Positions 1 through 7,978 of a stretch of 17,432 bases of DNA are shown here, piece by piece. The stretch covers positions 1 through 17,432 of the forward strand of contig CAYSBK010000029.1 in the NCBI GenBank assembly GCA_964429265.1. Reading direction: 5' to 3'. A model generated the notes under the pieces. It was not told where the DNA came from. It ran no database searches and saw only the letters and a program-made list of their open reading frames with translations. The position numbers were made by a program, and so were the translations under genes. Numbering within the stretch: the stretch's first letter is position 1; each line of letters starts with the position of its first letter. This DNA comes from CAYSBK01 sp964429265. GTDB taxonomy: Bacteria > Planctomycetota > Phycisphaerae > Sedimentisphaerales > Anaerobacaceae.

Positions 1-100
1 GTATTTTTGGGTGTCGGGCATACCTGTGGCTGATTAAACCATTTTCCGCAGGTCGTATACCCCGTCAGGCACCCGCAGATACTCCGCCAGGCAGGGATGA

Positions 101-379
101 ACCAGGGCCCCTGGACAAGAACTTATTACTCAAACTGACCGATTTCAGGCTGCGAGGAGATTTTCCAGGCGTATCGATATCGAATGGTTTCCGGCTTATG
201 CTCCTGAACTTAATCCGGTCGAGCAGGTCTGGAATCACAGCAAGTACAGCTCCCTTGCCAACTATATTCCTGATGATGTACCGGCACTTGAAAAAGCTGT
301 ATGTAAGTCTATCGAGCATATTCGTTCACAAAAAACGTTATTACGTTCGTTCTTCAAGAAAGCCGGACTTGAAATATGA
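101..379 (+). pseudogene. IS630-family transposase, C-terminal remnant
   Basis: This is the end of a DDE transposase of the IS630 (Tc1/mariner-like) type. The frame ending at the TGA of 377-379 reads IEWFPAYAPELNPVEQVW and then a tail with SLANYIPDD and LLRSFFKKAGLEI. The block PELNPVEQVW around the last acidic catalytic residue, followed by a LANY tail and a TLLRSF end, is typical of the family. The frame is closed upstream by TGA at 98-100 and has no start codon, so only about 90 residues survive; the first two catalytic aspartates are missing. The bases before 98 may be frame-shifted transposase sequence, but I could not establish this. Whether the loss is real decay or the window simply cuts the element cannot be fully judged, but the in-frame stop at 98 argues for a dead copy. 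No terminal inverted repeat was recognised downstream. Confidence 0.8.
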
Positions 380-632
380 GTCCTTCCACTAGTTATGAAA
401 ACGTCAATAAACTTCAAGCCTCCAGGGAACCGATTCTCGCTTTGAGTGATTCTATCGCTTCTTGGCTTTGCCGACAATAACGGCCATACCAACACCGCCG
501 ATGGGCGTCTAAGAACGGTTCCTATGGCTATTTGCCGGTGCTGCGCCTTGCAACGTCGGCGGCCGGCTGGTACTATGTCCCTCGGCCGGCGGTGATTGCG
601 CTTTCGAAAAGTCGCAAAGGCCCCCATACAAC
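380..632. other. Intergenic stretch before the purine permease
   Basis: About 250 bases lie between the dead IS630 transposase and the permease gene. I see no convincing coding sequence. The part nearest the permease holds the promoter listed at 548-576. The first part (380-540) is probably the non-coding end of the insertion sequence plus old flanking DNA; no terminal inverted repeat or target duplication could be pinned down. Confidence 0.5.
548..576 (+). promoter_or_regulatory. Sigma70-like promoter for the purine salvage genes
   Basis: TTGCAA (548-553) and TACTAT (571-576) are separated by exactly 17 bases. Transcription would start near 583, leaving a leader of about 65 bases before the permease start at 648. 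The TTGCAA -35 hexamer recurs in the promoter at 9084-9112. This is a visual consensus match only. Confidence 0.5.
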
Positions 633-647
633 GTGGAAAGTTGCCAG

Positions 648-1973
648 GTGATTGACAGATTCTTCCAACTTGGTCCCAGGCACACAACCGTCAAAACCGA
701 GCTCATCGGCGGCTGTACCACTTTTCTGACGATGGCCTACGTCATCTTCGTCAACCCAAACATCCTCAGTGCCGGCACCGGTATGGATAAGCAGGCCCTG
801 ATTGCAGTTACCTGCATAGTAACCGCCGCCGCCACCATCGCCACGGGCCTGCTGGCCAATGCCCCCATCGCAATGGCACCGGGGATGGGCCTGAATGCAT
901 TCTTCGTCGTGCTGGTCGCCTCGGGCAGGATGAGCTGGCAAACGGCACTGGGCGTGGTCTTTTTATCGGGCGTTTTGTTTCTGGCCATAAGCGTCTGCGG
1001 CCTTCGAAAGAGAATCGTCGAGGCAATCCCCGCTTCGCTGGTCTCGGCCATTGCCGCCGGCATCGGCCTGTTCATAACCTTCATAGGCCTTAAGACGTTG
1101 GGCATCGTGGTACCGGACAAGGTGACCATCGTCACGGCCGGTCCCGTCACAAAAGTAGTCCTCATTGGGTTGTTCGGACTGCTGGTGATGATTTACCTGG
1201 AGCTTAGAAGGGTCAAGGGTGCACTTCTGGTCGGCATTGCCGCCGCTACGGGCCTGGCGATGCTGGCCGGCCAGGCCCAACTGCCAAACCAGATATTCTC
1301 GCACCAACTCGACATACGACCCGTCGCACTGCGACTCGACATCGTCGGTGCCCTGAAGGGCGGCTTCATCGGCACCATTTTCACCCTGACCTTTATGGAT
1401 ATGTTCGACAGTGTCGGCACCCTCGTCGCCTGCTGCCGCCAGGCCGATATGGTCGATGCCACCGGCCGCATAAAGGGCCTCGCCAGGCTGCTCAATATCG
1501 ACGCAACGGCCACCGTTCTCGGTGCCCTGCTGGGAACCTCCACCACCACCGCCTACGTAGAGTCCGCCGCCGGCATCGAGCAGGGTGCAAGAACGGGACT
1601 CAGCGCCGTTGTCACCGGCCTGCTGTTTCTGGCGGCATTGTTGTTTGTGCCGCTGGTCGGCGTCGTGCCCGCCTGCGCCACCGCGCCGGCGCTTATTATG
1701 GTGGGGCTTTTTATGCTCCGCCAGGTCCGCGACATCGATTTCACAAATCTCGCCGAGGCCTTCCCTGCATTCGTGATAATCGTGATGATCGCACTTAGCT
1801 ACAGCATCAGTATGGGCCTGGCCTTCGGGTTTATCTCCTTCACGATTATCAAGGTCGTTACCGGCAGGCTCAAAGATATCAAGCCCGCAATGTGGGTCAT
1901 AACCGTCCTTTCGATCTTGTTTCTTGCCAGCGACCAGTTAAGGCTTCTTCTATCACCTCTTATCGCAAAGTAG
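648..1973 (+). CDS. NCS2 family purine permease (AzgA/PbuG-like)
   Basis: An inner-membrane nucleobase:cation symporter of the guanine/hypoxanthine/adenine (AzgA, PbuG, GhxP) branch of NCS2. Visible hallmarks are TTFLTMAYVIFVNP at residues 24-37, APIAMAPGMGLNAFF in the third segment, and GTSTTTAYVESAAG from residue 296, the conserved re-entrant region. The rest is a run of hydrophobic segments consistent with 12-14 membrane passes. Its length (441 aa) is normal. I chose the GTG at 648, because GGAAAG lies seven bases upstream and the protein then begins MIDRFFQLGPRHTTVKTE, matching the usual N-terminus; a GTG at 633 would add five residues. The thioadenosine phosphorylase follows 41 bases downstream on the same strand, so the two probably form a purine salvage operon driven from the promoter at 548-576. 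The exact substrate among guanine, hypoxanthine and adenine cannot be told from sequence. Confidence 0.93.
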   Translation: MIDRFFQLGPRHTTVKTELIGGCTTFLTMAYVIFVNPNILSAGTGMDKQALIAVTCIVTAAATIATGLLANAPIAMAPGMGLNAFFVVLVASGRMSWQTALGVVFLSGVLFLAISVCGLRKRIVEAIPASLVSAIAAGIGLFITFIGLKTLGIVVPDKVTIVTAGPVTKVVLIGLFGLLVMIYLELRRVKGALLVGIAAATGLAMLAGQAQLPNQIFSHQLDIRPVALRLDIVGALKGGFIGTIFTLTFMDMFDSVGTLVACCRQADMVDATGRIKGLARLLNIDATATVLGALLGTSTTTAYVESAAGIEQGARTGLSAVVTGLLFLAALLFVPLVGVVPACATAPALIMVGLFMLRQVRDIDFTNLAEAFPAFVIIVMIALSYSISMGLAFGFISFTIIKVVTGRLKDIKPAMWVITVLSILFLASDQLRLLLSPLIAK

Positions 1974-2014
1974 CCGCAATGTTCCCCGTGCTCTGATAGA
2001 TCAGGAGGTTTTAT

Positions 2015-2890
2015 ATGGCTGACGAAATGATCGGCATAATAGGCGGCACAGGCCTGGGTGACGCCCTGGCACGGCAGTTGACCGACGTACAACTGCTCGA
2101 TGTTGACACGCCGTTCGGCAAACCCAGCGACAAAATCAGGCTCGGCACGTTCGGCCGAACCAGCATCGCTTTTCTCAACCGCCACGGCCCCGGACACAAG
2201 TTGCCGCCGAGCCGGGTGCCATACGCCGCAAATATCTTCGCCCTCAAAACCGTCGGTGTAAGGGCCGTAATTAGCAGCGGCGCCGTCGGCTCACTCACCG
2301 AGCACATCGAACCCGGCCACTTGGTGCTGGTGGACCAGTTCATCGACAAAACCTTCAAACGCACAAACAGTTTTTTCGGCGACCTCGCCGCGGTCCACTG
2401 CGAAATGGCCGAACCCTGCTGCGGCCGCCTGCGCAACATCCTCCAGACCACTGCACAACGGCTCGACCTGACCACACACGCAACAGGCACCTATGTCTGT
2501 ATGGAAGGACCGCAGTTCTCCAGCCGCGCCGAATCCCTTATGCACAAAAGCTGGGGCGGCCACCTCATCGGTATGACCGCGATGCCCGAGGCAAAGCTCG
2601 CGCGCGAAGCCCAGATCTGTTACGCCCTTGTCGCCCTTGCCAGCGACTACGACTGCTGGCGGCCGCACACGGGCACTTCGGACACGCAAACCCTTCTTCA
2701 GGAAATACGCAACAATCTTGAAACCGCCACCCGCAACTGCCTGAAACTTATCGAGGCCGTACTGCACTCCGACCGCCAACTCGTCCGGCCGGACTGCCCC
2801 TGCAGAAAATCCCTCGACCTTGCCGTCTGGACCTCTCCCGACCAAATCGACCCCGCCAAAAAAGCTGAACTCCAGGTCCTGTTCGAATAG
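2015..2890 (+). CDS. mtnP: S-methyl-5'-thioadenosine phosphorylase (MTAP family)
   Basis: A cytoplasmic phosphorylase of the PNP/MTAP family that splits 5'-methylthioadenosine with phosphate into adenine and methylthioribose-1-phosphate, linking polyamine/methionine salvage to purine salvage. Family blocks appear in order: IGIIGGTGL near the N-terminus with the phosphate-binding Thr12, RHGPGH at 56-61, AVGSLTEHIEPG at 90-101, DQFIDKT at 107-113, EGPQFS at 164-169, IGMT at 185-188 and SDYDCW at 210-215. The two Asp of DYD are those that distinguish 6-aminopurine (MTAP) from 6-oxopurine enzymes, so an adenine-type substrate is favoured. Length 291 aa is usual. The start is supported by AGGAGG at 2003-2008, six bases before the ATG. 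It sits 41 bases behind the purine permease, which fits salvage of the released base. A related substrate such as methylthioinosine is possible but less likely. Confidence 0.92.
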   Translation: MADEMIGIIGGTGLGDALARQLTDVQLLDVDTPFGKPSDKIRLGTFGRTSIAFLNRHGPGHKLPPSRVPYAANIFALKTVGVRAVISSGAVGSLTEHIEPGHLVLVDQFIDKTFKRTNSFFGDLAAVHCEMAEPCCGRLRNILQTTAQRLDLTTHATGTYVCMEGPQFSSRAESLMHKSWGGHLIGMTAMPEAKLAREAQICYALVALASDYDCWRPHTGTSDTQTLLQEIRNNLETATRNCLKLIEAVLHSDRQLVRPDCPCRKSLDLAVWTSPDQIDPAKKAELQVLFE

Positions 2891-2913
2891 CCGGCCACGA
2901 TGGCAGCCTCTCC

Positions 2914-2935
2914 CGAGCTGGATATTACCAGCTTG
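2914..2935 (+). terminator. Hairpin after the thioadenosine phosphorylase gene
   Basis: CGAGCTGG (2914-2921) and CCAGCTTG (2928-2935) can form an 8-bp stem, including one G-T pair, around a 6-base loop. It lies 23 bases after the stop codon. There is no T tract behind it, so it could be a weak terminator, an mRNA 3'-end stabiliser, or chance. Confidence 0.3.
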
Positions 2936-2960
2936 GGCGGCCGCTCACGCTTGCCTGCCG

Positions 2961-2977
2961 ACGTACACAACGTACAC
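2961..2977. repeat. Tandem ACGTACAC repeat upstream of the sugar transporter
   Basis: The octamer ACGTACAC occurs twice, at 2961-2968 and 2970-2977, with one base between, giving a 9-base period close to one helical turn. It lies 67-84 bases upstream of the transporter start, followed by an AT-rich TTTATACC that could serve as a -10 region. This arrangement could be a regulator binding site for the carbohydrate cluster, but no known operator was recognised. Confidence 0.35.
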
Positions 2978-3044
2978 CGACACTTTATACCGCAAGGTTG
3001 CAGAAAGCATCGGATAACCTACAATGTCGGCGTCAGGAAACAAG

Positions 3045-4439
3045 ATGCAAACAGCCAGACCAAAAGACGGTGGCAGCATCGCCTATCTTGCCGCTGTGTG
3101 CGTGGCAGCGGCGCTTGGCGGGCTTTTGTTCGGCTACGATACCGGCGTAGTCAACGGCTCGCTTCAGTTTGTCGAGGTCAAGTTCGAATTGACTAGGACA
3201 ACGGTTGGTTTCGCAGCCGCCAGCGCGTTGATCGGTTGCATGTTCGGGGCCGGATTTGCCGGGACACTGAGCGACTATCTCGGCCGAAAGCGCGTCTTGA
3301 TTCTGTCGGGCATCCTGTTCCTGGTTTCGGCGGTGGGCACGGCGCTACCGCGTACGTTCTTGCAGTTTATCCTGTTTCGTTTCATAGGCGGGCTTGGGGT
3401 TGGGGCGGCCTCGATAACATCGCCGATGTACATCGCCGAAATATCGCCGGCCAGGATTCGCGGCAGAATGGTCTCTGTCAACCAGTTCGCCATTGTTTTT
3501 GGGATGCTGCTGGTATATTTCGCAAATTATTTCATCGCAAGACAGGGCAACGAGGCCTGGAACGTCGAGGCCGGCTGGCGATGGATGTTCGGCTCCGAGG
3601 CCCTGCCGGCGACGCTCTTTCTGTTGCTGATGCTGCTGGTGCCGGAAAGCCCGCGATGGCTGACGAAAAAAGCCAGAAAAGACCAGGCCCTGGAAATACT
3701 CGCCCGTGTTGACGGCAGGCGGTACGCCCAAGAGGAGATGGTCGCCATCGAGGAAGCCATCGCCCAGGAAAGCGGCTCGTTGGCGCAACTTTTCCAGCCG
3801 GGGATGAGACTGGTGCTGGTGATCGGCGTAACGCTGGCCGTGCTGCAGCAGGTAACCGGCATCAACGTCTTTCTGTACTTCGGCAGTGACATATTCGGAA
3901 AGCTCGGCGGTGAAACCATAGACGCCGCCTTGCTTCAGCAGGTAGTGGTCGGGGCGACCAATCTTATCTTCACGGTCATCGCGATAGGGACGGTGGACAA
4001 ACTCGGGCGCAAGCCATTGATGATATTCGGCTCGGCCGGAATGGGCATCTCGCTGTTTGCAATGGGTATAGCGGGCTTCTACCAGATTAAGGGCCTGTGG
4101 CTGCTGTTTTTCATCCTGGGGTACATCGCGTGTTTCGCGCTTTCGGTCGGGCCGGTGGTCTGGGTCATCCTCTCGGAGATATTCCCCACGAAAATCCGAG
4201 GCAGGGCTATGGGCATCGCGACGATATGCCTGTGGTCGGCCAATACCGTCGTGTCGCAGACCTTTCCTATGATGGACGAAAGCGAGTTTCTGGTCCGTGT
4301 GTTTCACCACGGGTTCCCGTTTTTTATCTACGGCAGTATGTGCATTGTTCTAATCGTCTTTATGTGGCGTTTCGTGCCCGAAACAAAGGGAAGGTCGCTC
4401 GAAGAAATAGAGAAGATGTGGCTCGCACATAACACGTAG
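3045..4439 (+). CDS. Sugar-porter family MFS transporter
   Basis: An inner-membrane sugar:H+ symporter or facilitator of the MFS sugar-porter family (XylE/AraE/GLUT type). Diagnostic pieces are GGLLFGYDTGVVNGS in the first membrane segment, DYLGRKR in the loop after segment 2, PESPRWL at about 200-206 before the central loop, QQVTGIN at 268-274 in segment 7, DKLGRK in the second half, and PETKGRS at 445-451 near the C-terminus. Twelve hydrophobic segments can be counted. The ATG at 3045 has AGGA six bases upstream; the ATG at 3024 would add seven residues but has a poorer ribosome binding site. The QQ-GIN motif in segment 7 is where sugar hydroxyls bind in the family, but the sugar cannot be named. 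It heads a cluster with a secreted glycosidase, an oxidoreductase and a DUF6807 protein, so it likely imports the sugar released by that glycosidase. Confidence 0.93.
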   Translation: MQTARPKDGGSIAYLAAVCVAAALGGLLFGYDTGVVNGSLQFVEVKFELTRTTVGFAAASALIGCMFGAGFAGTLSDYLGRKRVLILSGILFLVSAVGTALPRTFLQFILFRFIGGLGVGAASITSPMYIAEISPARIRGRMVSVNQFAIVFGMLLVYFANYFIARQGNEAWNVEAGWRWMFGSEALPATLFLLLMLLVPESPRWLTKKARKDQALEILARVDGRRYAQEEMVAIEEAIAQESGSLAQLFQPGMRLVLVIGVTLAVLQQVTGINVFLYFGSDIFGKLGGETIDAALLQQVVVGATNLIFTVIAIGTVDKLGRKPLMIFGSAGMGISLFAMGIAGFYQIKGLWLLFFILGYIACFALSVGPVVWVILSEIFPTKIRGRAMGIATICLWSANTVVSQTFPMMDESEFLVRVFHHGFPFFIYGSMCIVLIVFMWRFVPETKGRSLEEIEKMWLAHNT

Positions 4440-4497
4440 GAAAATCCTGCTCGATTTGCCCGTCGAACGGGCGTGCGCAAAGAAGGATGTAAAACCT

Positions 4498-6645
4498 ATG
4501 GGACGAACGCATCCCCCGCTTAATTACCTGTATTACCTGTTGCTGGTCTGTATCGGGCTGATCTGTTTGACGGCTGACGCCGCCGTTGCGGGCGCCGAGA
4601 ACGGTCAGGACGGCTTGCTCGTCGATTTTCGCTATGCCCCACCCCAGTGGCAAAGTGCCATTTGCCTGCCGGACGACCCGCACAAGTCAGTGGTGGACAA
4701 GAGCGGCGACCTGCTCTATCACTACCGCAAGGTCAAAGGCCCGGACTTCTTCGCTACACGCATCGCCGTCAAGGTCGCCGACGACCTTCTCTGGCAGAAA
4801 CAGCAATTATATTCGCCGAGGGTACCCATCGTCCGCACTTTTCTAAACGGCAGCGGCATCGAGGTTATCGAAGAAGCGTTTGCCGTTACCGAAACCTCGG
4901 GCACGCGTGCACTTAGACCCACACGAGCCAGCCCGCGCAATGATGTGATTCTGGTCCAGGTCAAGAATACCGGCAAGGCGACACGGGTGCTTCAGCCTCA
5001 GTTGATAGTGGACACCCGTACAAGTTTCGATTTCCGGCAGGACGCCCAACAGGTCATAGTCAATGGTCACGAGGTGGTCACCGCGTCGTTGAAGATGACC
5101 GCCCTGGCGGCACAAGAGAATGAAACGCGGCGCATCATTCAACTTGAATCGCTGGCCGTACCGCCCGGCAAGACAAAACCATTCTTCATTCTCTACTGTG
5201 GTGGCGGCAGGATAGTGCCTGAACCTGCCACCATCGAACAGGCCTTGGCCGGCCGTGAAAAAGCGGTAACGTACTGGCAAGAGCTTGACCTGCCGTACAA
5301 CCGCGTGTCTGTTCCCGATCCAGCAATCCAGGCCCTGCTGGATTCCTCAATCCGCAACATATGGCAGGCACGCGAAATCAAGAACGGCCTGCCGGCTTTT
5401 CAGGTAGGACCGACCTGCTACCGCGGCCTGTGGATAGTCGACGGTGCATTCCTTCTGGAAACAGCCACGATGCTCGGTGCCGATGAGGAGGCACGAGCCG
5501 GCATCACCTACGAAATGAAGTTTCAACAGCCGGACGGCCGAATCCACGTGCTCGACAACTATCACAAGGAAAACGGCATCGTGCTGTGGACCTGCGTCCG
5601 CCACGCCCGCCTTACCCAGGACAAAGCCTGGCTTGAATCAATGTGGCCCAGGCTGCAGCGGATAGCCGAGTACATCAGGCAGCTTCGCCGCCGCACCTAT
5701 GAGAACGACTCGCCGCTTGACGATGGGTTGAATCCACCCGGATTCCCGGACGGCGGTATCGCCGGCACCCCGTATGAATATACCAACTCGTACTGGAACC
5801 TCGCCGGACTGCGTGCATTCATCGAGGGCGCTCGCTGGCTCGGCAAGGATAAAGAGGCCGGGCTGTGGCAGCAGGAATATGATGATTTCCTGGCGGCATT
5901 CCGCAGGGCCGCGGCCAGGGATATGCGGTCTGACCCACACGGCAACAGGTACCTGCCGGCGCGAATGGACGGCAAGGACCTGCCCCAGCGCGGGCAATGG
6001 GCCTTTTGCCACGCTGTCTACCCGGGCCGGATTTTCCCGCCCGATGATCCGCTGGTCACCGGCAATTTGGCGATGCTTGAGGCTACGGAAAAAGAAGGTA
6101 TGGTCTGGGGCACCGGCTGGGACGAGAACGGCATCTGGAACTATTTCGCCTCTTTCTACGGCCACGCGTGGCTGTGGCAGGGCAATGGACGCAAGGCCGC
6201 ACAATTGCTCTATGCCTTTGCCAATCATGCTGCGCCGGTGTTGGTCTGGCGGGAGGAACAATCGCTCAAAGGCGGCAGGTACAAGAAGGTCGGCGATATG
6301 CCGCACAACTGGGCCAGTGCCGAGTTCATCCGCCTGACGGTTCATATGCTTGCCCTGGACCGCGGCGACGAGTTGCATCTTTTCGAGGGTTTGCCGAAGG
6401 AATGGACCGCCGCCGGTATGGTTACATCGCTAAATGGTGTGGCTACCCCCTTTGGCAAATTGTACCTTACCCTGAAAGTGGACGGCGACGGCAAAACCGC
6501 AACATTGAAAATGAAGAAACTGTCCGCCGAGTCGCCGAGAAGGATAGTCGTTCACCTGGATGAATGGGCGCCGGCCGCGGGTGAAAAAGCGCTTTCATTT
6601 CCAGGCGATGCTCCGATCGAAACGGTCATCAGGTTGAGCCGATGA
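4498..6645 (+). CDS. Secreted (alpha/alpha)6-barrel glycoside hydrolase, family not assigned
   Basis: A predicted exported glycosidase of 715 residues. Residues 1 to about 30 form a signal peptide with a leucine-rich core (YLYYLLLVCIGLICL) ending in small residues. About 270 residues of beta-rich sequence follow, then a helical region with six-hairpin toroid features: YRGLWIVDGAFLLE at about 308-321, repeated helical pairs with LWTCVRHARLTQD, TNSYWNLAGLRAF, GWDENGIWNYFASFYGHAW near 540-558, and a C-terminal beta segment with LPKEWTAAG near 632, as in rhamnosidase-like and debranching-type enzymes. Candidate catalytic acids are Asp315 and Asp542/Glu543, by position only. ATG 4498 is chosen because AAGAAGGA precedes it and the signal peptide follows directly; an upstream TTG at 4456 has neither. 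It lies 58 bases after the sugar transporter. A lyase or another (alpha/alpha)6 enzyme class remains possible. Confidence 0.7.
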   Translation: MGRTHPPLNYLYYLLLVCIGLICLTADAAVAGAENGQDGLLVDFRYAPPQWQSAICLPDDPHKSVVDKSGDLLYHYRKVKGPDFFATRIAVKVADDLLWQKQQLYSPRVPIVRTFLNGSGIEVIEEAFAVTETSGTRALRPTRASPRNDVILVQVKNTGKATRVLQPQLIVDTRTSFDFRQDAQQVIVNGHEVVTASLKMTALAAQENETRRIIQLESLAVPPGKTKPFFILYCGGGRIVPEPATIEQALAGREKAVTYWQELDLPYNRVSVPDPAIQALLDSSIRNIWQAREIKNGLPAFQVGPTCYRGLWIVDGAFLLETATMLGADEEARAGITYEMKFQQPDGRIHVLDNYHKENGIVLWTCVRHARLTQDKAWLESMWPRLQRIAEYIRQLRRRTYENDSPLDDGLNPPGFPDGGIAGTPYEYTNSYWNLAGLRAFIEGARWLGKDKEAGLWQQEYDDFLAAFRRAAARDMRSDPHGNRYLPARMDGKDLPQRGQWAFCHAVYPGRIFPPDDPLVTGNLAMLEATEKEGMVWGTGWDENGIWNYFASFYGHAWLWQGNGRKAAQLLYAFANHAAPVLVWREEQSLKGGRYKKVGDMPHNWASAEFIRLTVHMLALDRGDELHLFEGLPKEWTAAGMVTSLNGVATPFGKLYLTLKVDGDGKTATLKMKKLSAESPRRIVVHLDEWAPAAGEKALSFPGDAPIETVIRLSR

Positions 6646-6739
6646 CACCCGCGGCGCAGGTGCGTTCTTAGAAAGCCGGCGGCCAAGGCATCCTGGAAAA
6701 CAGGTTCAGACAACCACATTTACAAAGGAGGCGTTAGCG

Positions 6740-7978
6740 ATGCGCAATAATCCGTTCGGTATGAATCTTTGCAAAGGGGCTTTCAATCGCCGGCAATTTC
6801 TCAGCGGCACACTGGCCGCTGCCACGTCTTTTGCCGTTATGGAAGCCTCGAAAGTCCGCGGCACGCAGGCCAATTCACGGATAGAGGTCGGCTGCATCGG
6901 ACTGGGCGGACGGGGCAGCCTGATTGCAAAGATGCTTATGAAACACGAAGGCTTCCGGATTACATCGCTCGCAGATTACTTCCCCGAGGTCGTGGCGAAG
7001 GCCGGCGAAAGATTTGGCGTGCCCAAGAACAGATGCTTCAGCGGCCTGTCCGGCTACAAGAAACTAATCGACAGCAAGGTCGATGCCGTATTCTGCGAGA
7101 CGCCGCCGTATTGTTTTCCCGAACACGTCAGTGCGGCCGTCGGTGCCGGCTGTCACGTGTACCTTGCAAAGCCCGTGGCCTGTGACGTGCCCGGTTGCAT
7201 GACAATTGCGGAAATGGGCAAAAAGGCAACGCAAACGGGGAAGGTGTTGCTGGTAGACTTCCAGATGCCCACCGATCCGTTCATCATTGAATCCGTCAAG
7301 CGCGTCCGCAAGGGTGATATCGGGCGTTTGGCTATGCTGAGTTCGTTCTACACCGACGACGGCTTCAGGGACCCGCCCAGGACCGCCACCATTGAAAGCA
7401 GGCTCAGGCACCTGGTCTGGGTCAACGATGTCAATCTCGGAGGCGGAATGCTCGTTAACGCCGATATTCACGCGATTGACATGGCCCTGTGGGTTGCAGG
7501 GGCCACACCCACCAGCGCGATGGGCTGCTCGAGGGTCGCAAAGCCCGACGCCCACGGCGATACTGCCTATGTCTATTCGCTTACCTACCAGTTTGACAAC
7601 GGGCTGATAATGAACCACCGGGGGGAGCATCTCAAGAACACAAAGGGTTTCAGTTGCGGCTGTTTCGCTTACGGATGCCGGGGCTACCTCGAAGCCAATT
7701 ACGAGGGAAGAGCCTGGGTTCACGGCGTCAACAAGGCCTATCGAGGCGGACAGGTTACGAACCTGTACGTTGACGGGATAAAACGCAACTTCGACAAGTT
7801 CCATCATTGTATTGTGGCCGGGATTTATGACAATCAAACCGTGCAATCAAGCGTCAACAGCACCCTGGCGGCAATCCTCGGCCGTCAGGCCGCTCGAAGA
7901 AATACGCTTGTAACCTGGGACGAGATGATAAAGGAAAACGAAAAACTCGAAGTTGACCTGACGGGTTTGCGGCAATGA
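6740..7978 (+). CDS. Tat-exported Gfo/Idh/MocA family oxidoreductase
   Basis: An NAD(P)-dependent dehydrogenase-like protein of 412 aa. NRRQFLSG at 16-23 followed by an alanine-rich hydrophobic stretch is a twin-arginine signal, implying export already folded with its cofactor. The Rossmann motif GLGGRG is at 54-59. Lys144 in YLAKPVACDV stands where the family has the EKP lysine; here Glu is replaced by Ala. The C-terminal domain has GGGMLVNADIHAIDMALW with His244 and Asp247, the usual catalytic-site pair. The start is well supported by AAAGGAGG at 6725-6732, seven bases upstream. The stop overlaps the next gene in an ATGA, indicating translational coupling. Placed behind a glycosidase gene and a sugar transporter, it probably oxidises, epimerises or, like family GH109, hydrolyses a sugar outside the cytoplasm. 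The substrate cannot be read from sequence. Confidence 0.9.
   Translation: MRNNPFGMNLCKGAFNRRQFLSGTLAAATSFAVMEASKVRGTQANSRIEVGCIGLGGRGSLIAKMLMKHEGFRITSLADYFPEVVAKAGERFGVPKNRCFSGLSGYKKLIDSKVDAVFCETPPYCFPEHVSAAVGAGCHVYLAKPVACDVPGCMTIAEMGKKATQTGKVLLVDFQMPTDPFIIESVKRVRKGDIGRLAMLSSFYTDDGFRDPPRTATIESRLRHLVWVNDVNLGGGMLVNADIHAIDMALWVAGATPTSAMGCSRVAKPDAHGDTAYVYSLTYQFDNGLIMNHRGEHLKNTKGFSCGCFAYGCRGYLEANYEGRAWVHGVNKAYRGGQVTNLYVDGIKRNFDKFHHCIVAGIYDNQTVQSSVNSTLAAILGRQAARRNTLVTWDEMIKENEKLEVDLTGLRQ

Noticed and set aside
450..512. Minus-strand glycine-rich peptide ending KAKKR, reminiscent of a C-terminal sorting tail
   Set aside because: The frame is closed by a stop 18 codons upstream and there is no start, so no gene can be supported.
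5638..6378. Minus-strand open frame within the glycosidase gene
   Set aside because: The plus-strand frame has a signal peptide, ribosome binding site and fold motifs; the antisense frame has none.
7064..7846. Long minus-strand open frame antisense to the Gfo/Idh gene
   Set aside because: No recognisable domains; it mirrors the codon bias of the real gene on the plus strand.
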